The notes below the pieces were generated by a model. The model saw nothing but the letters and a program-made list of their open reading frames with translations. It did no database searches and was not told the DNA's origin. A stretch of 64,000 nt of DNA from an uncultured Alphaproteobacteria bacterium. GTDB lineage: Bacteria > Pseudomonadota > Alphaproteobacteria > Micavibrionales > UBA1664. The DNA lies in NCBI GenBank assembly GCA_943789475.1, contig CALSUG010000008.1, forward strand, positions 247,053 to 311,052, given 5' to 3'. The position numbers and the translations under genes are program-made. Below, in pieces: positions 19,181 through 28,794 of the stretch. How positions within the stretch are numbered: position 1 is the stretch's first letter; each line of letters opens with the position of its first letter.

Positions 19181-22100
19181 ATGATCAAAAAATCATTTCA
19201 CTTTAGTTTTAAAATATTTGTAGAAATCTTACTTGGGATTTTAATACTCGTATTTATCGCAGGTGGTTTTGCCGCGTGGAAACTATCAGAGGGCCCTATT
19301 CAAATTGATCAGGCGATCCCCTTTATTCAAGATCAATTGAATACGCAGAGCGATAACAAATTTGAAGTTGGCGGATTAAAATTAGAATGGCAAGGGTTTG
19401 AAAATCCGCTTGGTATTGAAGCGCAGAACGTAAAGGTGAGCAATGCACGTGGGCCATTTTTATTTTCACCTGAGATTGATATTAACATTTCCCTTCGTTC
19501 ACTCCTTATTGGAAAACTTCGTATAGAGGCCTTGTGGATTAGGCGTATCGCATTATCCATTACGCGTGATAATGAAGGTCAAATTAATATTACTGGTCAA
19601 CAAATTAAAAATGAAACACAAGATAAAGAGGTTAGTGCCGTTCCCGCGACTGTAACATTAAACAGCCTGATTTATGATTTGCCTGACTTAGATGTGTTGT
19701 GGATTGATCAGGCAAAAATTATTTATCGTGATTTGCCGAACAAGAAAACGCATGTTTTTGACCCCGCAACAGTTTTTGTCGAGGCGCAAAAAACAGAAGA
19801 AGAAAAAACATTGTCTGGTTTTTTAACGTTCCCATTTGGGCGAGGAACGATAGAAAATGTGATTAAGATTAATTTTAATACTGTGTCGGATCCTGCATCA
19901 TTGAATGTAAGTGCCGCATTTAAGGATACACCTATCGACAGTTTCATGCCGTTTTTACCTGTTTTACCGGATGGTTACGATTTGAACATGGTTGTGAATG
20001 CGAATGTGAATGCAAGATTGAGTAATATTTGGGAGTTGGAAAATATTGATTTGGATATCCATGCACCGCGTGGGCAAATCCATTTTCCATTAAATGGGGC
20101 TGAAGATCATGTTGAGGTCGAAAATTTAAAAATTCATGTCATTGAAGATCCGAAAACAAAAGAAATTACAGTGGATGAAATCTCTGCCAAAATTAATGAC
20201 CAGGCAACGGTTAATATCACTGGTGGGATTTTAAACATTAATCAGGTGGATAATGTTTCGGGCAATATTGTCGTTGATTTAAAGGAGTTGCCACAGTCTT
20301 GGTTAAAAAAATACTGGCCAGTTGAAGTCAGCGACAATGGTGCTTATCGTTGGTTGGTTAAAAAAATGGATGGGGGCATTTTTTCTTCAATTCATTTTGA
20401 AACAGCGTTCGATATGAACATTAAAGAAAGAGAAGATGAAAAGCCATTACCATCATGGTTGTCTTATGCGCGTGGTAAATTTTCGTATGATGGTGTGACA
20501 ATTGATTATCGTGCGCCATTGCCAAGTGCGACAAAAACAAAAGGGACGGGGGAATATGATGATGTTTCGTTAACGTTAGATATTGAATCATCGGATGTTG
20601 GTGGTTTGAATGTTGCGAACGGTACATTATATTTTGATGATTTGTTGACCAGTGGTACAGGGTGGGGTGAATTAAAATTTCCCGTAAAGGCGCAGGCACA
20701 AGATGTATTTGACTATATTGCGTACGAACCGATCGCCGCATTTAAAAATATCGATTTTAAACCTAAAAATACTAAAGGTGATGTTGAGGCAACGGTGGAT
20801 ATTAGAATTCCACTACTTAAAGATTTACCGATGGAGGATGTAAAGGTTAGTGTTGAAGGTGTTTTAAAAAATGCGACAATTCCAAATGCAGTTCGTGGAT
20901 TAACCTTGTCAGGTGGACCATATGATATCGCTGCATCGACACGTGATATCGCGGTTAAAGGCAGCGGTCAAATTGAGGAAAAATCCATTACATTGGATTG
21001 GCATGAATATTTTTCAACGGAAAGTGCCAAAGGCTACATGTCGAAAATTACAGCTACACTGACCGCAAATGATAAAATTCGCCGTGCGTTTATAAGTGAC
21101 GTTGCGAAATATTTTAAAGGTGATGTGGATATAGATTTAAATTATGTCACTGAAGCTCGTGGTAAAAACACAGATATTGATTTGGCACTAGATTTAACAA
21201 AAACAGCGGTTGAGGTGCACGATTTTGGTTTGGATAAGCCATATGGTCGTACCGCACGTGCAACATTGAATGTTGATTTAATTAATGGTGATTTGAAGTC
21301 GATTAATAAGTTGAAAGTAAAGGGCCAAGGCATATCGTTGGCCAATGGTGACATCGATTTTATGACACGCGGTGGTGAACCAATTGTTAAGGATGTGAAG
21401 TTACAAAATATTGCGTTTAATGAGAATCGCCTGTCGGTTATTGCGAGTGAACAAAAAGGTGTTCTAAAAACAAATGTAACGGGTGCATTTTTGGACGCAC
21501 GTCCATTTTTGTCTGGTAAAAAGGACGAATTTTCGACAAAGGTTGAATCGGTTGGTCGTGCATCCGAAATTGGTGTTGATGTTTTAGAAATGCGAACATC
21601 AGATAATGAAACTTTAAAAAATTCTAAGGCTTACATTCGTTTGAATAAGATGGGGGAACCTGAACAATTTGAATTGGATAGTTTATTGGGTACGCAGGGT
21701 AAATCAGGAGATTTGCATGTGCGTTATACACCTGAGGTTGCAGATGGATTAACCTTGCGCGTTGAATCAAATAATGCAGGTGAAACTTTACGTGCGTTTG
21801 ATTTATATCCCTATATTCAAGGGGGAACATTACAAATTGCGGGTGTGCCCTTATCATCAGGTCGTTTTGGTGATGTTCGTGGTAAGGCAAGGATCAATAA
21901 TTTTAAAGTGTCAGATGCACCAGTATTATTGCGTTTGATTAATGCGTTATCATTTGAAGGTGATGATTTGTCATTTCAACGCTTAGAATCAGATTTTAAA
22001 TGGGAACTGGGTGATGGTGGTGACGTTTATACGATTAAAAATGGAACAACATCGGGGGCGGCGATTGCATTAACGTTTGACGGGTATGTTGATACGCAAA

Positions 22101-22381
22101 AGGATGACATCAATGTAAAGGGTACGGCGGCACCGTTGTCGGCATTGGATAGCTTCATTGGGAAAATTCCATTACTTGGACAAATTTTGACGGGTGGGGA
22201 TGCACTTTTGGCCGCAACATATAGTGTTAAGGGTAGTACGAAAGATCCATCGGTGAGTGTTAACCCTCTATCTGTTTTGGCACCAGGGATTATCCGCAAG
22301 ATGTTATTCGAAAGCGAAATCAAACACGAAGATGCAGATAAAGAAAAAATTCCGCAACGTAAAATGGGACAGTTGAATTAA
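19181..22381 (+). CDS. AsmA/YhdP-like large envelope protein
   Basis: The 1066-residue protein has one N-terminal membrane helix (about 10-32, [20 protein letters not shown]) followed by a very long beta-rich periplasmic region with repeated short strands. The C-terminal part ([21 protein letters not shown], then [18 protein letters not shown], and [16 protein letters not shown]) matches the AsmA C-terminal/YhdP-type domain. YhdP, TamB and AsmA relatives form long grooves thought to carry phospholipids between inner and outer membranes. It is convergent with tyrS, overlapping it by four bases. Confidence 0.83.
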   Translation: MIKKSFHFSFKIFVEILLGILILVFIAGGFAAWKLSEGPIQIDQAIPFIQDQLNTQSDNKFEVGGLKLEWQGFENPLGIEAQNVKVSNARGPFLFSPEIDINISLRSLLIGKLRIEALWIRRIALSITRDNEGQINITGQQIKNETQDKEVSAVPATVTLNSLIYDLPDLDVLWIDQAKIIYRDLPNKKTHVFDPATVFVEAQKTEEEKTLSGFLTFPFGRGTIENVIKINFNTVSDPASLNVSAAFKDTPIDSFMPFLPVLPDGYDLNMVVNANVNARLSNIWELENIDLDIHAPRGQIHFPLNGAEDHVEVENLKIHVIEDPKTKEITVDEISAKINDQATVNITGGILNINQVDNVSGNIVVDLKELPQSWLKKYWPVEVSDNGAYRWLVKKMDGGIFSSIHFETAFDMNIKEREDEKPLPSWLSYARGKFSYDGVTIDYRAPLPSATKTKGTGEYDDVSLTLDIESSDVGGLNVANGTLYFDDLLTSGTGWGELKFPVKAQAQDVFDYIAYEPIAAFKNIDFKPKNTKGDVEATVDIRIPLLKDLPMEDVKVSVEGVLKNATIPNAVRGLTLSGGPYDIAASTRDIAVKGSGQIEEKSITLDWHEYFSTESAKGYMSKITATLTANDKIRRAFISDVAKYFKGDVDIDLNYVTEARGKNTDIDLALDLTKTAVEVHDFGLDKPYGRTARATLNVDLINGDLKSINKLKVKGQGISLANGDIDFMTRGGEPIVKDVKLQNIAFNENRLSVIASEQKGVLKTNVTGAFLDARPFLSGKKDEFSTKVESVGRASEIGVDVLEMRTSDNETLKNSKAYIRLNKMGEPEQFELDSLLGTQGKSGDLHVRYTPEVADGLTLRVESNNAGETLRAFDLYPYIQGGTLQIAGVPLSSGRFGDVRGKARINNFKVSDAPVLLRLINALSFEGDDLSFQRLESDFKWELGDGGDVYTIKNGTTSGAAIALTFDGYVDTQKDDINVKGTAAPLSALDSFIGKIPLLGQILTGGDALLAATYSVKGSTKDPSVSVNPLSVLAPGIIRKMLFESEIKHEDADKEKIPQRKMGQLN

Positions 22382-23610
22382 GCTGCCTTCACAAGGACGT
22401 GTTTTTTCTTACCTGCGGATACTTTAATCGTGCCATCAATTGTGCATGTCATTGCATCGTCAGTCACGGCAATGTCATCAATTTTTGCACCACCGCCCTT
22501 GATTAAACGGCGCGCCTCACCCTTTGAAGATACAAGCTCTGTCGCTAGGAAAAGATCCAGGACATTCATCTCGGCATCAGATACTTCAACAGTTGGTAAG
22601 CCTTGTGAACTCATACCTTGTTCAAATGTTTGGCGTGCGGTTTCTTCCGCGCCTTTTGCTTCCGCTTCACCGTGGCATAATTTTGTTGCCTCGAATGCTA
22701 AAACCTTTTTGGCTTCGTTAATCTCTTGGCCTTCTAATGCCTCTAATTTTGCGATTTCATCCATTGGCATCATTGTGAATTTTTTCAACATCATACCAAC
22801 CATGGAATCATCAACATTACGCCAAAATTGATAATAATCATAAGGTGACAACATATCTTTGTTTAGCCATACCGCACCATTTTCGGTTTTACCCATTTTT
22901 TTACCATCTGGTGTAGTAAGCAATGGTGTTGTGAATGCGAATAAGCCAAATTGGTGTGATTTACGACCCAATTCAACACCGTTAATGATGTTCCCCCATT
23001 GGTCAGATCCTCCCATTTGCATGATCGTTCCGTGACGTTTGTGTAATTCAACGAAATCGTATCCTTGCATCACCATATAATTGAATTCAAGTAATGTTAA
23101 TGGGCTTTCACGGTCTAAGCGTTGCTTCACTGAATCAAAACCAATCATGCGATTAATGGTGAAATAACGACCATAATCACGCAAGAAATCGAGGTAGGAT
23201 AATTCAGCCAACCAATCATCATTGTTGACCATTAATGCGTCTGTTTCACCGTCACCATATTGTAAGAATTGGTCAAAACATGTTGCGCGAATATGGGACA
23301 TGTTTTCGTTAATCATGTCATCTGTCATGAGGTTTCTTGATTCGTCTTTAAATGAAGGGTCGCCAATTTTTGATGTTCCCCCACCCATTAATGTGATCGG
23401 TTTGTGACCACATTCTTGGAACCATTTTAACATCATGATGTTAATCAAATTTCCAACATGCAATGATTTTGCCGTGGCATCGAAACCAACATAGGCCGAT
23501 TGAACGCCGTCTGATAATTTTTTATCTAATTCTTCTAGATCGCTGGTTTGATAAATAAACCCGCGTTCTTGCATCACGTTTAAAAAATCTGATTTATATT
23601 GGTTGGTCAT
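22378..23610 (-). CDS. tyrS: Tyrosyl-tRNA synthetase
   Basis: The 410-residue class I synthetase charges tRNA-Tyr. The HIGH-type motif is HVGN in [15 protein letters not shown] (about 51-54), the KMSKS-type motif is [10 protein letters not shown] (about 232), and [20 protein letters not shown] is part of the tyrosine pocket. The C-terminal S4-like RNA-binding domain is visible as [19 protein letters not shown]. It is divergent from anmK, 44 nt apart, an arrangement common in alphaproteobacteria. Confidence 0.97.
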   Translation of the reverse strand: MTNQYKSDFLNVMQERGFIYQTSDLEELDKKLSDGVQSAYVGFDATAKSLHVGNLINIMMLKWFQECGHKPITLMGGGTSKIGDPSFKDESRNLMTDDMINENMSHIRATCFDQFLQYGDGETDALMVNNDDWLAELSYLDFLRDYGRYFTINRMIGFDSVKQRLDRESPLTLLEFNYMVMQGYDFVELHKRHGTIMQMGGSDQWGNIINGVELGRKSHQFGLFAFTTPLLTTPDGKKMGKTENGAVWLNKDMLSPYDYYQFWRNVDDSMVGMMLKKFTMMPMDEIAKLEALEGQEINEAKKVLAFEATKLCHGEAEAKGAEETARQTFEQGMSSQGLPTVEVSDAEMNVLDLFLATELVSSKGEARRLIKGGGAKIDDIAVTDDAMTCTIDGTIKVSAGKKKHVLVKAA

Positions 23611-23654
23611 TGTTATTCCTTTAATTTTCTATCTAAATGTTTTAAATAAAAGGT

Positions 23655-24764
23655 ATGAAAAAATCCAGCGAAAACAAAACATATCGTGCAATTGGTTTGA
23701 TGTCGGGAACGGCAATGGACGGTATTGACGGTGCACTAATTGAAACGGATGGTTATGATTACATTCAAAGATTAGGTTTTTCGTCATGTGATCACGATGA
23801 CGATTTGCGGACACAATTACGTGCACAGTTGAATAAACATAATTTTGATACCGATGTTGAACGAAAATTTACATTGGCACAGTTGCCGATCATTCAACAA
23901 TTACTGGATCAATGTTCCTTGTCCTTTAATGATATCGATGCAATTGGATTCCATGGACAAACAACACATCATGATCCCGATAATGGCATCACGGTGCAAA
24001 TGGGTGATGGTCAATTATTGGCAAATGAAACAGGTGCCGATGTTGTTTATGATTTTCGTACCAATGACATGAAAAATGGTGGTCAGGGTGCGCCACTTAT
24101 CCCTGTTTACCATCGTGCATTATTACAAAATGCGAATGTTGAATTACCGATCGCTATATTGAATTTGGGTGGTGTGGGAAATGTCACATGGGTGTCTAAC
24201 GATGAAATGGTTGCATTTGATACGGGGCCTGCGAACGCCATGATTGATGATTGGGTCGGACAACACACATCACAAAAATTTGATAAAGGCGGAGAGATTG
24301 CATCACGTGGAATGGCAGACGAGAATGTCTTAAAACAATTTGTATCACTTCCTTATTTTGACAAATCATATCCAAAATCATTGGATCGCAATGATTTCCA
24401 AAATATATTGGTTGAAGATTTGCCAGTTGAAGATGGCGCGGCAACACTCACCGAAATGACAGTGCAATCAGTTGCAAAAGGGATCGATCTTTGTCCATCA
24501 AAACCGAATGCAATTTATGTCACAGGTGGCGGTCGCCATAATGATTACATGATGAAACGTTTTGCGGATGTGATGGAATTGCCTATTCATTCTGTTGATG
24601 ATTTGGGATGGAATGGTGATGCGATGGAGGCCGAGGGATTTGCCTATATGGCGGTGCGGTCATTATTAAATGAACCAATTTCATTTCCTAAAACAACAGG
24701 ATGTGCACAAGCAGTCACGGGTGGAGTGCATGCACGTTCCATGAAAAATAGGAAAACCGCATGA
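23655..24764 (+). CDS. anmK: Anhydro-N-acetylmuramic acid kinase
   Basis: The 369-residue protein has the AnmK opening AIGLMSGTAMDGIDGALIET and the ATP-binding ILNLGGVGNVTWV (about 171-183) and VAFDTGPANAMIDDW. It opens the 1,6-anhydro ring of recycled anhydro-MurNAc while phosphorylating it to MurNAc-6-phosphate in cell-wall recycling. The late TGGGRHNDYMMKRF motif is also typical. Its stop overlaps the start of the Sua5-like gene by four bases (ATGA). Confidence 0.96.
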   Translation: MKKSSENKTYRAIGLMSGTAMDGIDGALIETDGYDYIQRLGFSSCDHDDDLRTQLRAQLNKHNFDTDVERKFTLAQLPIIQQLLDQCSLSFNDIDAIGFHGQTTHHDPDNGITVQMGDGQLLANETGADVVYDFRTNDMKNGGQGAPLIPVYHRALLQNANVELPIAILNLGGVGNVTWVSNDEMVAFDTGPANAMIDDWVGQHTSQKFDKGGEIASRGMADENVLKQFVSLPYFDKSYPKSLDRNDFQNILVEDLPVEDGAATLTEMTVQSVAKGIDLCPSKPNAIYVTGGGRHNDYMMKRFADVMELPIHSVDDLGWNGDAMEAEGFAYMAVRSLLNEPISFPKTTGCAQAVTGGVHARSMKNRKTA

Positions 24765-25729
24765 CAATCAAAGCCGTGAATGACGACGTTATCGCACAAG
24801 GTGTAACCTTGTTACAATCGGGTGAATGCGTGGTGATACCAACCGAAACGGTTTATGGATTGGCCGCAGATGCAACAAATGGTCAGGCCGTTGCAAAAAT
24901 TTTTGATATAAAGGGGCGACCAACATTTAACCCACTTATTTCTCATTTTTATAATTTAGATCATGTGTGTGAATATGTTGATTTGAATGATGATGCGCTG
25001 GCCTTGGCACAATCATTTTGGCCTGGCCCAATGACACTTATTACAAATCGTAAGGATAATTGCTCTATCCATGATGTTACAACGGCGGGGTTGGATACGG
25101 TTGCCGTGCGTGTACCATCACACCTAACGGCGCAAAAAATTATTCGTGGTGCGGATAAACCTTTGGCCGCGCCGAGTGCAAATGCGTCAGGTGAGGTCAG
25201 CCCGACAAGCGCCATGCATGTGGCGGACAGTTTGGGTGGCAAGGCGCCGTTGGTTATCGCCGATGGTTTTTGCGAGGTTGGTTTGGAATCAACGGTTATT
25301 GATGTGTCGAGTGACAAGGCGATTATTCTACGCCCTGGTGCGATTACGGCGGATCAATGTGCAGATGTGTTAGGTTATGATGTTGAAATTGATTTGGGTG
25401 ACAAGGGCGCGGATGTGAAATCGCCAGGGCAATTGTTGAAACATTATGCACCATCAACGCCTGTTCGATTAAAGGCGTTTGATTTGCACGAGGGGGAGGC
25501 ATTGTTAGCCTTTGGTTCGACTAAATTTATGCCCGTATCAAACGTACCAGATACACATATTTTAAACCTGAGCGAAACAGGTGATTTGTGTGAGGCGGCA
25601 AGTAATCTTTTTTCTTATTTACGGCGTTTGGATCAGGTTGATGCATCATCGATTGCCGTTATGGATGTGCCCAATATAGGGGTTGGCATCGCCATTAATG
25701 ATCGGTTACAAAGGGCATCAGAAAAATAA
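24761..25729 (+). CDS. L-threonylcarbamoyladenylate synthase (Sua5/YwlC/TsaC type)
   Basis: The 322-residue protein has an N-terminal YrdC domain (VVIPTETVYGLAADATN about 27-43; KGRPTFNPLISHF; SANASGEVSPTSA) and an additional C-terminal Sua5 domain of about 110 residues. It makes threonylcarbamoyl-AMP for the t6A37 modification of ANN-decoding tRNAs. The start overlaps anmK by four bases, giving a coupled pair. Length fits Sua5-type enzymes, not short TsaC. Confidence 0.93.
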   Translation: MTIKAVNDDVIAQGVTLLQSGECVVIPTETVYGLAADATNGQAVAKIFDIKGRPTFNPLISHFYNLDHVCEYVDLNDDALALAQSFWPGPMTLITNRKDNCSIHDVTTAGLDTVAVRVPSHLTAQKIIRGADKPLAAPSANASGEVSPTSAMHVADSLGGKAPLVIADGFCEVGLESTVIDVSSDKAIILRPGAITADQCADVLGYDVEIDLGDKGADVKSPGQLLKHYAPSTPVRLKAFDLHEGEALLAFGSTKFMPVSNVPDTHILNLSETGDLCEAASNLFSYLRRLDQVDASSIAVMDVPNIGVGIAINDRLQRASEK

Positions 25730-25740
25730 AGGGGTTATCC

Positions 25741-26667
25741 ATGAACGCAATTGAAATTAAAAACCTGACAAAAGTTTACCAGCGATCAAAGAAATCGGCT
25801 GAAAAATTGGCATTGGATAATATTGATCTGAATATTCCAAGGGGGTCGATGTTTGCGCTTCTTGGGCCCAATGGTGCGGGAAAATCAACAACGATTAATA
25901 TTATGGCTGGATTGGTTGTGAAAACATCGGGGACTGTCGCGATCAATGGATATGACATTGACGAAATGACACGTTCGGCGAAAAAATCAATTGGTATCGT
26001 GCCACAAGAGATAACATTTGATCCGTTTTTTACACCGCGTGCGGTATTGGAATTACAGGCAGGTATGTATGGTTTGGCAGAGCGCGATCGCCGTACAATG
26101 GAAATTTTAGATATGGTTGGTTTGGCAGATAAGGCGGATGCTACGGCAAGATCTTTATCAGGTGGTATGAAACGCCGTTTGATGGTGGCCAAGGCGATGG
26201 TGCATGACCCTGATATTTTGGTATTGGATGAACCAACGGCTGGTGTAGATATCGAATTGCGTCAACAATTATGGGACAATGTGAAATTGTTAAACAAAGA
26301 GGGAAAAACAATCCTTCTTACGACCCATTATTTGGAAGAGGCGGAACAGTTATGTGATCGCATCGCCATTATTAATAATGGGAAAGTGATCGCAGATGAA
26401 AGTAAGGATGATATTTTATCGCGCATCGAAGGAAAAGAAATCACATTCCGTTTGGACCGTGATATTGTCGATGTTCCAAAAGAATTGATTGAATATAATG
26501 CACGGATTGAAGGTAAACGCCGTTTGGTTGTGTCGTATCAACCTGCCGAAGTTGCCGTTGGTGCGCTTATTGATGCCGTGAAAAAGGCAAAGTACGATAT
26601 AGCCGACATCACAACGGATCAGAGTGATCTAGAAGATGTATTCTTGCAAATTACCCGCGCGGCGTAG
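25741..26667 (+). CDS. ABC transporter ATP-binding protein (YadG-like)
   Basis: The 308-residue protein has one ABC ATPase domain with GPNGAGKST (about 40-48), the signature LSGGMKRRLMVAKAM, and LVLDEPTAGVD. The end, ITTDQSDLEDVFLQITRAA, is the regulatory C-terminus seen in YadG/CcmA-type ABC-2 exporters. Length equals that of YadG. No ABC-2 permease gene follows; a tRNA gene does, so the partner must be elsewhere. Substrate unknown. It is 11 nt after the Sua5-like gene and probably in its operon. Confidence 0.87.
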   Translation: MNAIEIKNLTKVYQRSKKSAEKLALDNIDLNIPRGSMFALLGPNGAGKSTTINIMAGLVVKTSGTVAINGYDIDEMTRSAKKSIGIVPQEITFDPFFTPRAVLELQAGMYGLAERDRRTMEILDMVGLADKADATARSLSGGMKRRLMVAKAMVHDPDILVLDEPTAGVDIELRQQLWDNVKLLNKEGKTILLTTHYLEEAEQLCDRIAIINNGKVIADESKDDILSRIEGKEITFRLDRDIVDVPKELIEYNARIEGKRRLVVSYQPAEVAVGALIDAVKKAKYDIADITTDQSDLEDVFLQITRAA

Positions 26668-26722
26668 GTTAACTTAACGATACTTGTATCTTGATTATAG
26701 ATGAGATAGAACATTTTTATAC

Positions 26723-26799
<77 letters not shown>

Positions 26800-26817
26800 C
26801 TTGCTCTTATTTTATTA

Positions 26818-26846
26818 TTGACATATTTTAAATATTTGTATATCTT
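26818..26846 (+). promoter_or_regulatory. Promoter for the 157-residue unknown gene
   Basis: TTGACA at 26818-26823, a 17-nt spacer and TATCTT at 26841-26846 fit a sigma-70-type promoter. It lies just after tRNA-Arg and about 37 nt before the ATG at 26884. Confidence 0.55.
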
Positions 26847-26883
26847 ATCTCCAACATTATATTTGAAAACAGGGAGTATTATA

Positions 26884-27357
26884 ATGACATCATCTGCACC
26901 AGAAGTTACCCAAGGATTTCATTTGTCCGTTAAACGTGATCCAGAATTGAAAACAGAGGAAACGCCAGCACAATTTAAAGATCGTATTTTAGGTGTTGTG
27001 CGTGAAATTGTTGATTTTGGATTGTATGTTGAAGATGGTGAATTGCATTATCATGATAATGTAGATCGTGTGCATCGTGCGGTTAAAACAATATCAGGAA
27101 ATGATGCGGAGGTTTTGCACCATTCTAATGATAGTGTTTTGAAACGCGCTGGAATGTTGATATCTGATTGGGGGCTAGTGGGGTGTTTGGTCAAAAACCA
27201 AACGATGGAAGAATCTCGTGCCGGTGGCCTTGTTCGAATGGGGCGTACTTTAGAACTCTTACGTGATGCGGGTTATGATAAAATGCCAGTGGCTAAGGAT
27301 AATTCAAGAATTGATATTGAGCTTTATCAAGGTGGATTGCATTTAGGATTAAGCTAA
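26884..27357 (+). CDS. Uncharacterised 157-residue protein
   Basis: I do not recognise a family. The ATG at 26884 follows a GGGAG ribosome-binding site and starts MTSSAPEVTQGFHLSVKRDP. The open frame extends upstream but that part carries the promoter, not coding sequence. The protein is charged and probably helical, with no membrane segment. The middle contains DRVHRAVKTISGNDAEVLHHSNDS and a short hydrophobic stretch (MLISDWGLVGCLVKN). It is followed 17 nt later by a small 55-residue gene on the same strand. Confidence 0.65.
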   Translation: MTSSAPEVTQGFHLSVKRDPELKTEETPAQFKDRILGVVREIVDFGLYVEDGELHYHDNVDRVHRAVKTISGNDAEVLHHSNDSVLKRAGMLISDWGLVGCLVKNQTMEESRAGGLVRMGRTLELLRDAGYDKMPVAKDNSRIDIELYQGGLHLGLS

Positions 27358-27374
27358 AAATAAGGAGTGATAAT

Positions 27375-27542
27375 ATGAAAAAAATAGTAAAATCTGATTT
27401 CGACAAATCAGGTGATGATCAAAAAAAAGAGCAAGACAATACAGGCACTCCTGTTCGAAAAACAGAGGCGAGTCCATTTGGGCGAGCAACAGGAGTGTCT
27501 GCCCAACAGTCTCTTGCAGGCCGTGGTCTGGTGCTTAAGTAA
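27375..27542 (+). CDS. Uncharacterised 55-residue protein
   Basis: An ATG at 27375, preceded by AAGGAGTGATA, opens a 55-residue frame that starts MKKIVKSDFDKSGDDQKKEQ and ends LAGRGLVLK. It is highly charged and probably disordered, with no membrane segment. The strong ribosome-binding site and the 17-nt gap to the preceding unknown gene suggest a two-gene operon. The stop lies only 7 nt before the rplJ promoter -35 box. Unknown function. Confidence 0.6.
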   Translation: MKKIVKSDFDKSGDDQKKEQDNTGTPVRKTEASPFGRATGVSAQQSLAGRGLVLK

Positions 27543-27549
27543 CTTTTTC

Positions 27550-27578
27550 TTGACATTATCTCTCTGACTGGATTATAA
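27550..27578 (+). promoter_or_regulatory. Strong promoter of rplJ-rplL
   Basis: TTGACA at 27550-27555, a 17-nt spacer and TTATAA at 27573-27578 are near consensus for the housekeeping sigma factor. The transcript would begin near 27586 and include a leader of about 210 nt before rplJ. Confidence 0.75.
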
Positions 27579-27598
27579 ACCACCCATCCTGTCAGAGA
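27561..27598 (+). promoter_or_regulatory. Inverted repeat flanking the rplJ promoter -10 element
   Basis: TCTCTGAC (27561-27568) and its exact reverse complement GTCAGAGA (27591-27598) flank the -10 box TTATAA and the likely start site. The position suits a DNA operator or a hairpin spanning the start of the transcript. No regulator is identified. Confidence 0.4.
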
Positions 27599-27703
27599 CT
27601 ATAGGGATTGGACAATTGGGTTCAATTTAATAATCCTATATAGATACGGTGGTAGAAGAATTTTTATGCGTAGTTTATTTAGACCTACGTCATCTCAGTT
27701 TTG

Positions 27704-27737
27704 AAACCAGGCAGGTATAGGTGTCTGGTTTTTTTAT
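27704..27737 (+). terminator. Attenuator-like hairpin in the rplJ leader
   Basis: AAACCAGGCA and TGTCTGGTTT form a ten-base-pair stem (one G-T pair) with loop GGTATAGG, followed by a T-rich run. It is a textbook intrinsic terminator, but placed about 60 nt before rplJ and downstream of the rplJ promoter. It would therefore give a roughly 150-nt terminated leader RNA unless antiterminated. Control of rplJL expression is the simplest reading. Confidence 0.6.
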
Positions 27738-27797
27738 TTTCAAATAAAAATATCAGGCGAATTGAAACCCTTGTAACAAGGAAAGGTTCGAATTCAC

Positions 27798-28307
27798 ATG
27801 AATCGTACTGAAAAACAAGAAGCTATCCAAACGTATAACGGTATGTTTGCGGGTTCTAATTCTGTTGTTGTTTGTGGCTACAAAGGCCTAACAGTAGAAG
27901 ACATGAATGCGTTCCGTGCTGAACTACGCAAGGAAGGTGGAAAATTTACTGTTACAAAAAATACTCTGGCAAAACTGGCTTCGAAGGATACTGATTATGA
28001 AGGTCTTAATGACCTTTTCTCTGGTCCAACGGGGATCGTTTATTCTGAGGATGCAGTGGCTGCGGCCAAGGTTGCATATAACTTTGCTAAAACGAATGAC
28101 AATCTTGTTATTCTTGGTGGTGGATTGGGCGATAAAGTGCTTGATGTTGCGGGCGTTGAGGCGTTGGCAAAACTTCCATCTTTGGACGAAGTTCGTGGAA
28201 CACTTGTTGGTTTGATACAAGCACCTGCAACGAAGATTGCTCGCGTTCTACAGGCCCCTGCACAGCAGATGGTCAATGTAACAAAGGCATATGGCGAAAA
28301 AGGTTAA
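27798..28307 (+). CDS. rplJ: 50S ribosomal protein L10
   Basis: The 169-residue protein starts MNRTEKQEAIQTYNGMFAGS and shows the L10 segment VTKNTLAKLA and the C-terminal helix that binds L7/L12 dimers. L10 anchors the L7/L12 stalk on 23S rRNA and, with L12, represses its own operon in many bacteria. The ATG follows AAGGAAAGG. A promoter and an attenuator-like hairpin precede it. rplKA, usually just upstream, is elsewhere in this window on the other strand. Confidence 0.97.
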   Translation: MNRTEKQEAIQTYNGMFAGSNSVVVCGYKGLTVEDMNAFRAELRKEGGKFTVTKNTLAKLASKDTDYEGLNDLFSGPTGIVYSEDAVAAAKVAYNFAKTNDNLVILGGGLGDKVLDVAGVEALAKLPSLDEVRGTLVGLIQAPATKIARVLQAPAQQMVNVTKAYGEKG

Positions 28308-28369
28308 ACCCAGAACTATTATTTGTAATATTTACAAAACAAAATCATTTTTAAAAAAGGAAAATTAAA

Positions 28370-28741
28370 ATGGCTGACTTAAATAAAATCGTAGACACAC
28401 TTTCAGAACTTTCAGTTCTTGAAGCTGCTGAACTTTCAACAATGCTAGAAGACAAGTGGGGCGTTTCTGCTTCTGCTGCTGTTGCTGTTGCGGCTCCTGC
28501 TGCTGGTGGCGATGCTGCTGCTGAAGAAAAGACTGACTTTGATGTTGTCTTGGCTTCTGCTGGCGCTTCTAAAATCAACGTGATTAAAGAAGTTCGCGCA
28601 ATCACAGGTCTTGGCTTGAAAGAAGCTAAAGAACTAGTTGATGGTGCACCAAAACCTGTTAAAGAAGGTGTTGCTGCAGCGGATGCTGAAGACATGAAAG
28701 CAAAGTTGGAAGCAGCTGGTGCTACAGTAGAATTGAAGTAA
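28370..28741 (+). CDS. rplL: 50S ribosomal protein L7/L12
   Basis: The 123-residue acidic protein has the N-terminal dimerisation domain ([19 protein letters not shown]), an alanine-rich hinge ([18 protein letters not shown], about 42-59), and the C-terminal factor-binding domain with [20 protein letters not shown]. It forms the stalk that recruits elongation factors. A strong terminator lies 23 nt after the stop, so rplJL is a closed unit, unlike the usual rplJL-rpoBC operon. Confidence 0.98.
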   Translation: MADLNKIVDTLSELSVLEAAELSTMLEDKWGVSASAAVAVAAPAAGGDAAAEEKTDFDVVLASAGASKINVIKEVRAITGLGLKEAKELVDGAPKPVKEGVAAADAEDMKAKLEAAGATVELK

Positions 28742-28763
28742 TTCAATTTTATTTGATAATTTT

Positions 28764-28794
28764 AAAAGCCTCGCAAAACGCGAGGCTTTTTTTG
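28764..28794 (+). terminator. Intrinsic terminator of rplJL
   Basis: AAAAGCCTCGC and GCGAGGCTTTT form a perfect 11-base-pair stem with loop AAAAC and a T run. Because of the A-rich 5' side it may also act on the opposite strand for the LysM-type gene ending at 28795. Confidence 0.92.

Noticed and set aside
26818-26883. TTG start for the 157-residue gene
   Set aside because: The TTG is part of the promoter -35 box; the ATG at 26884 has a proper ribosome-binding site.
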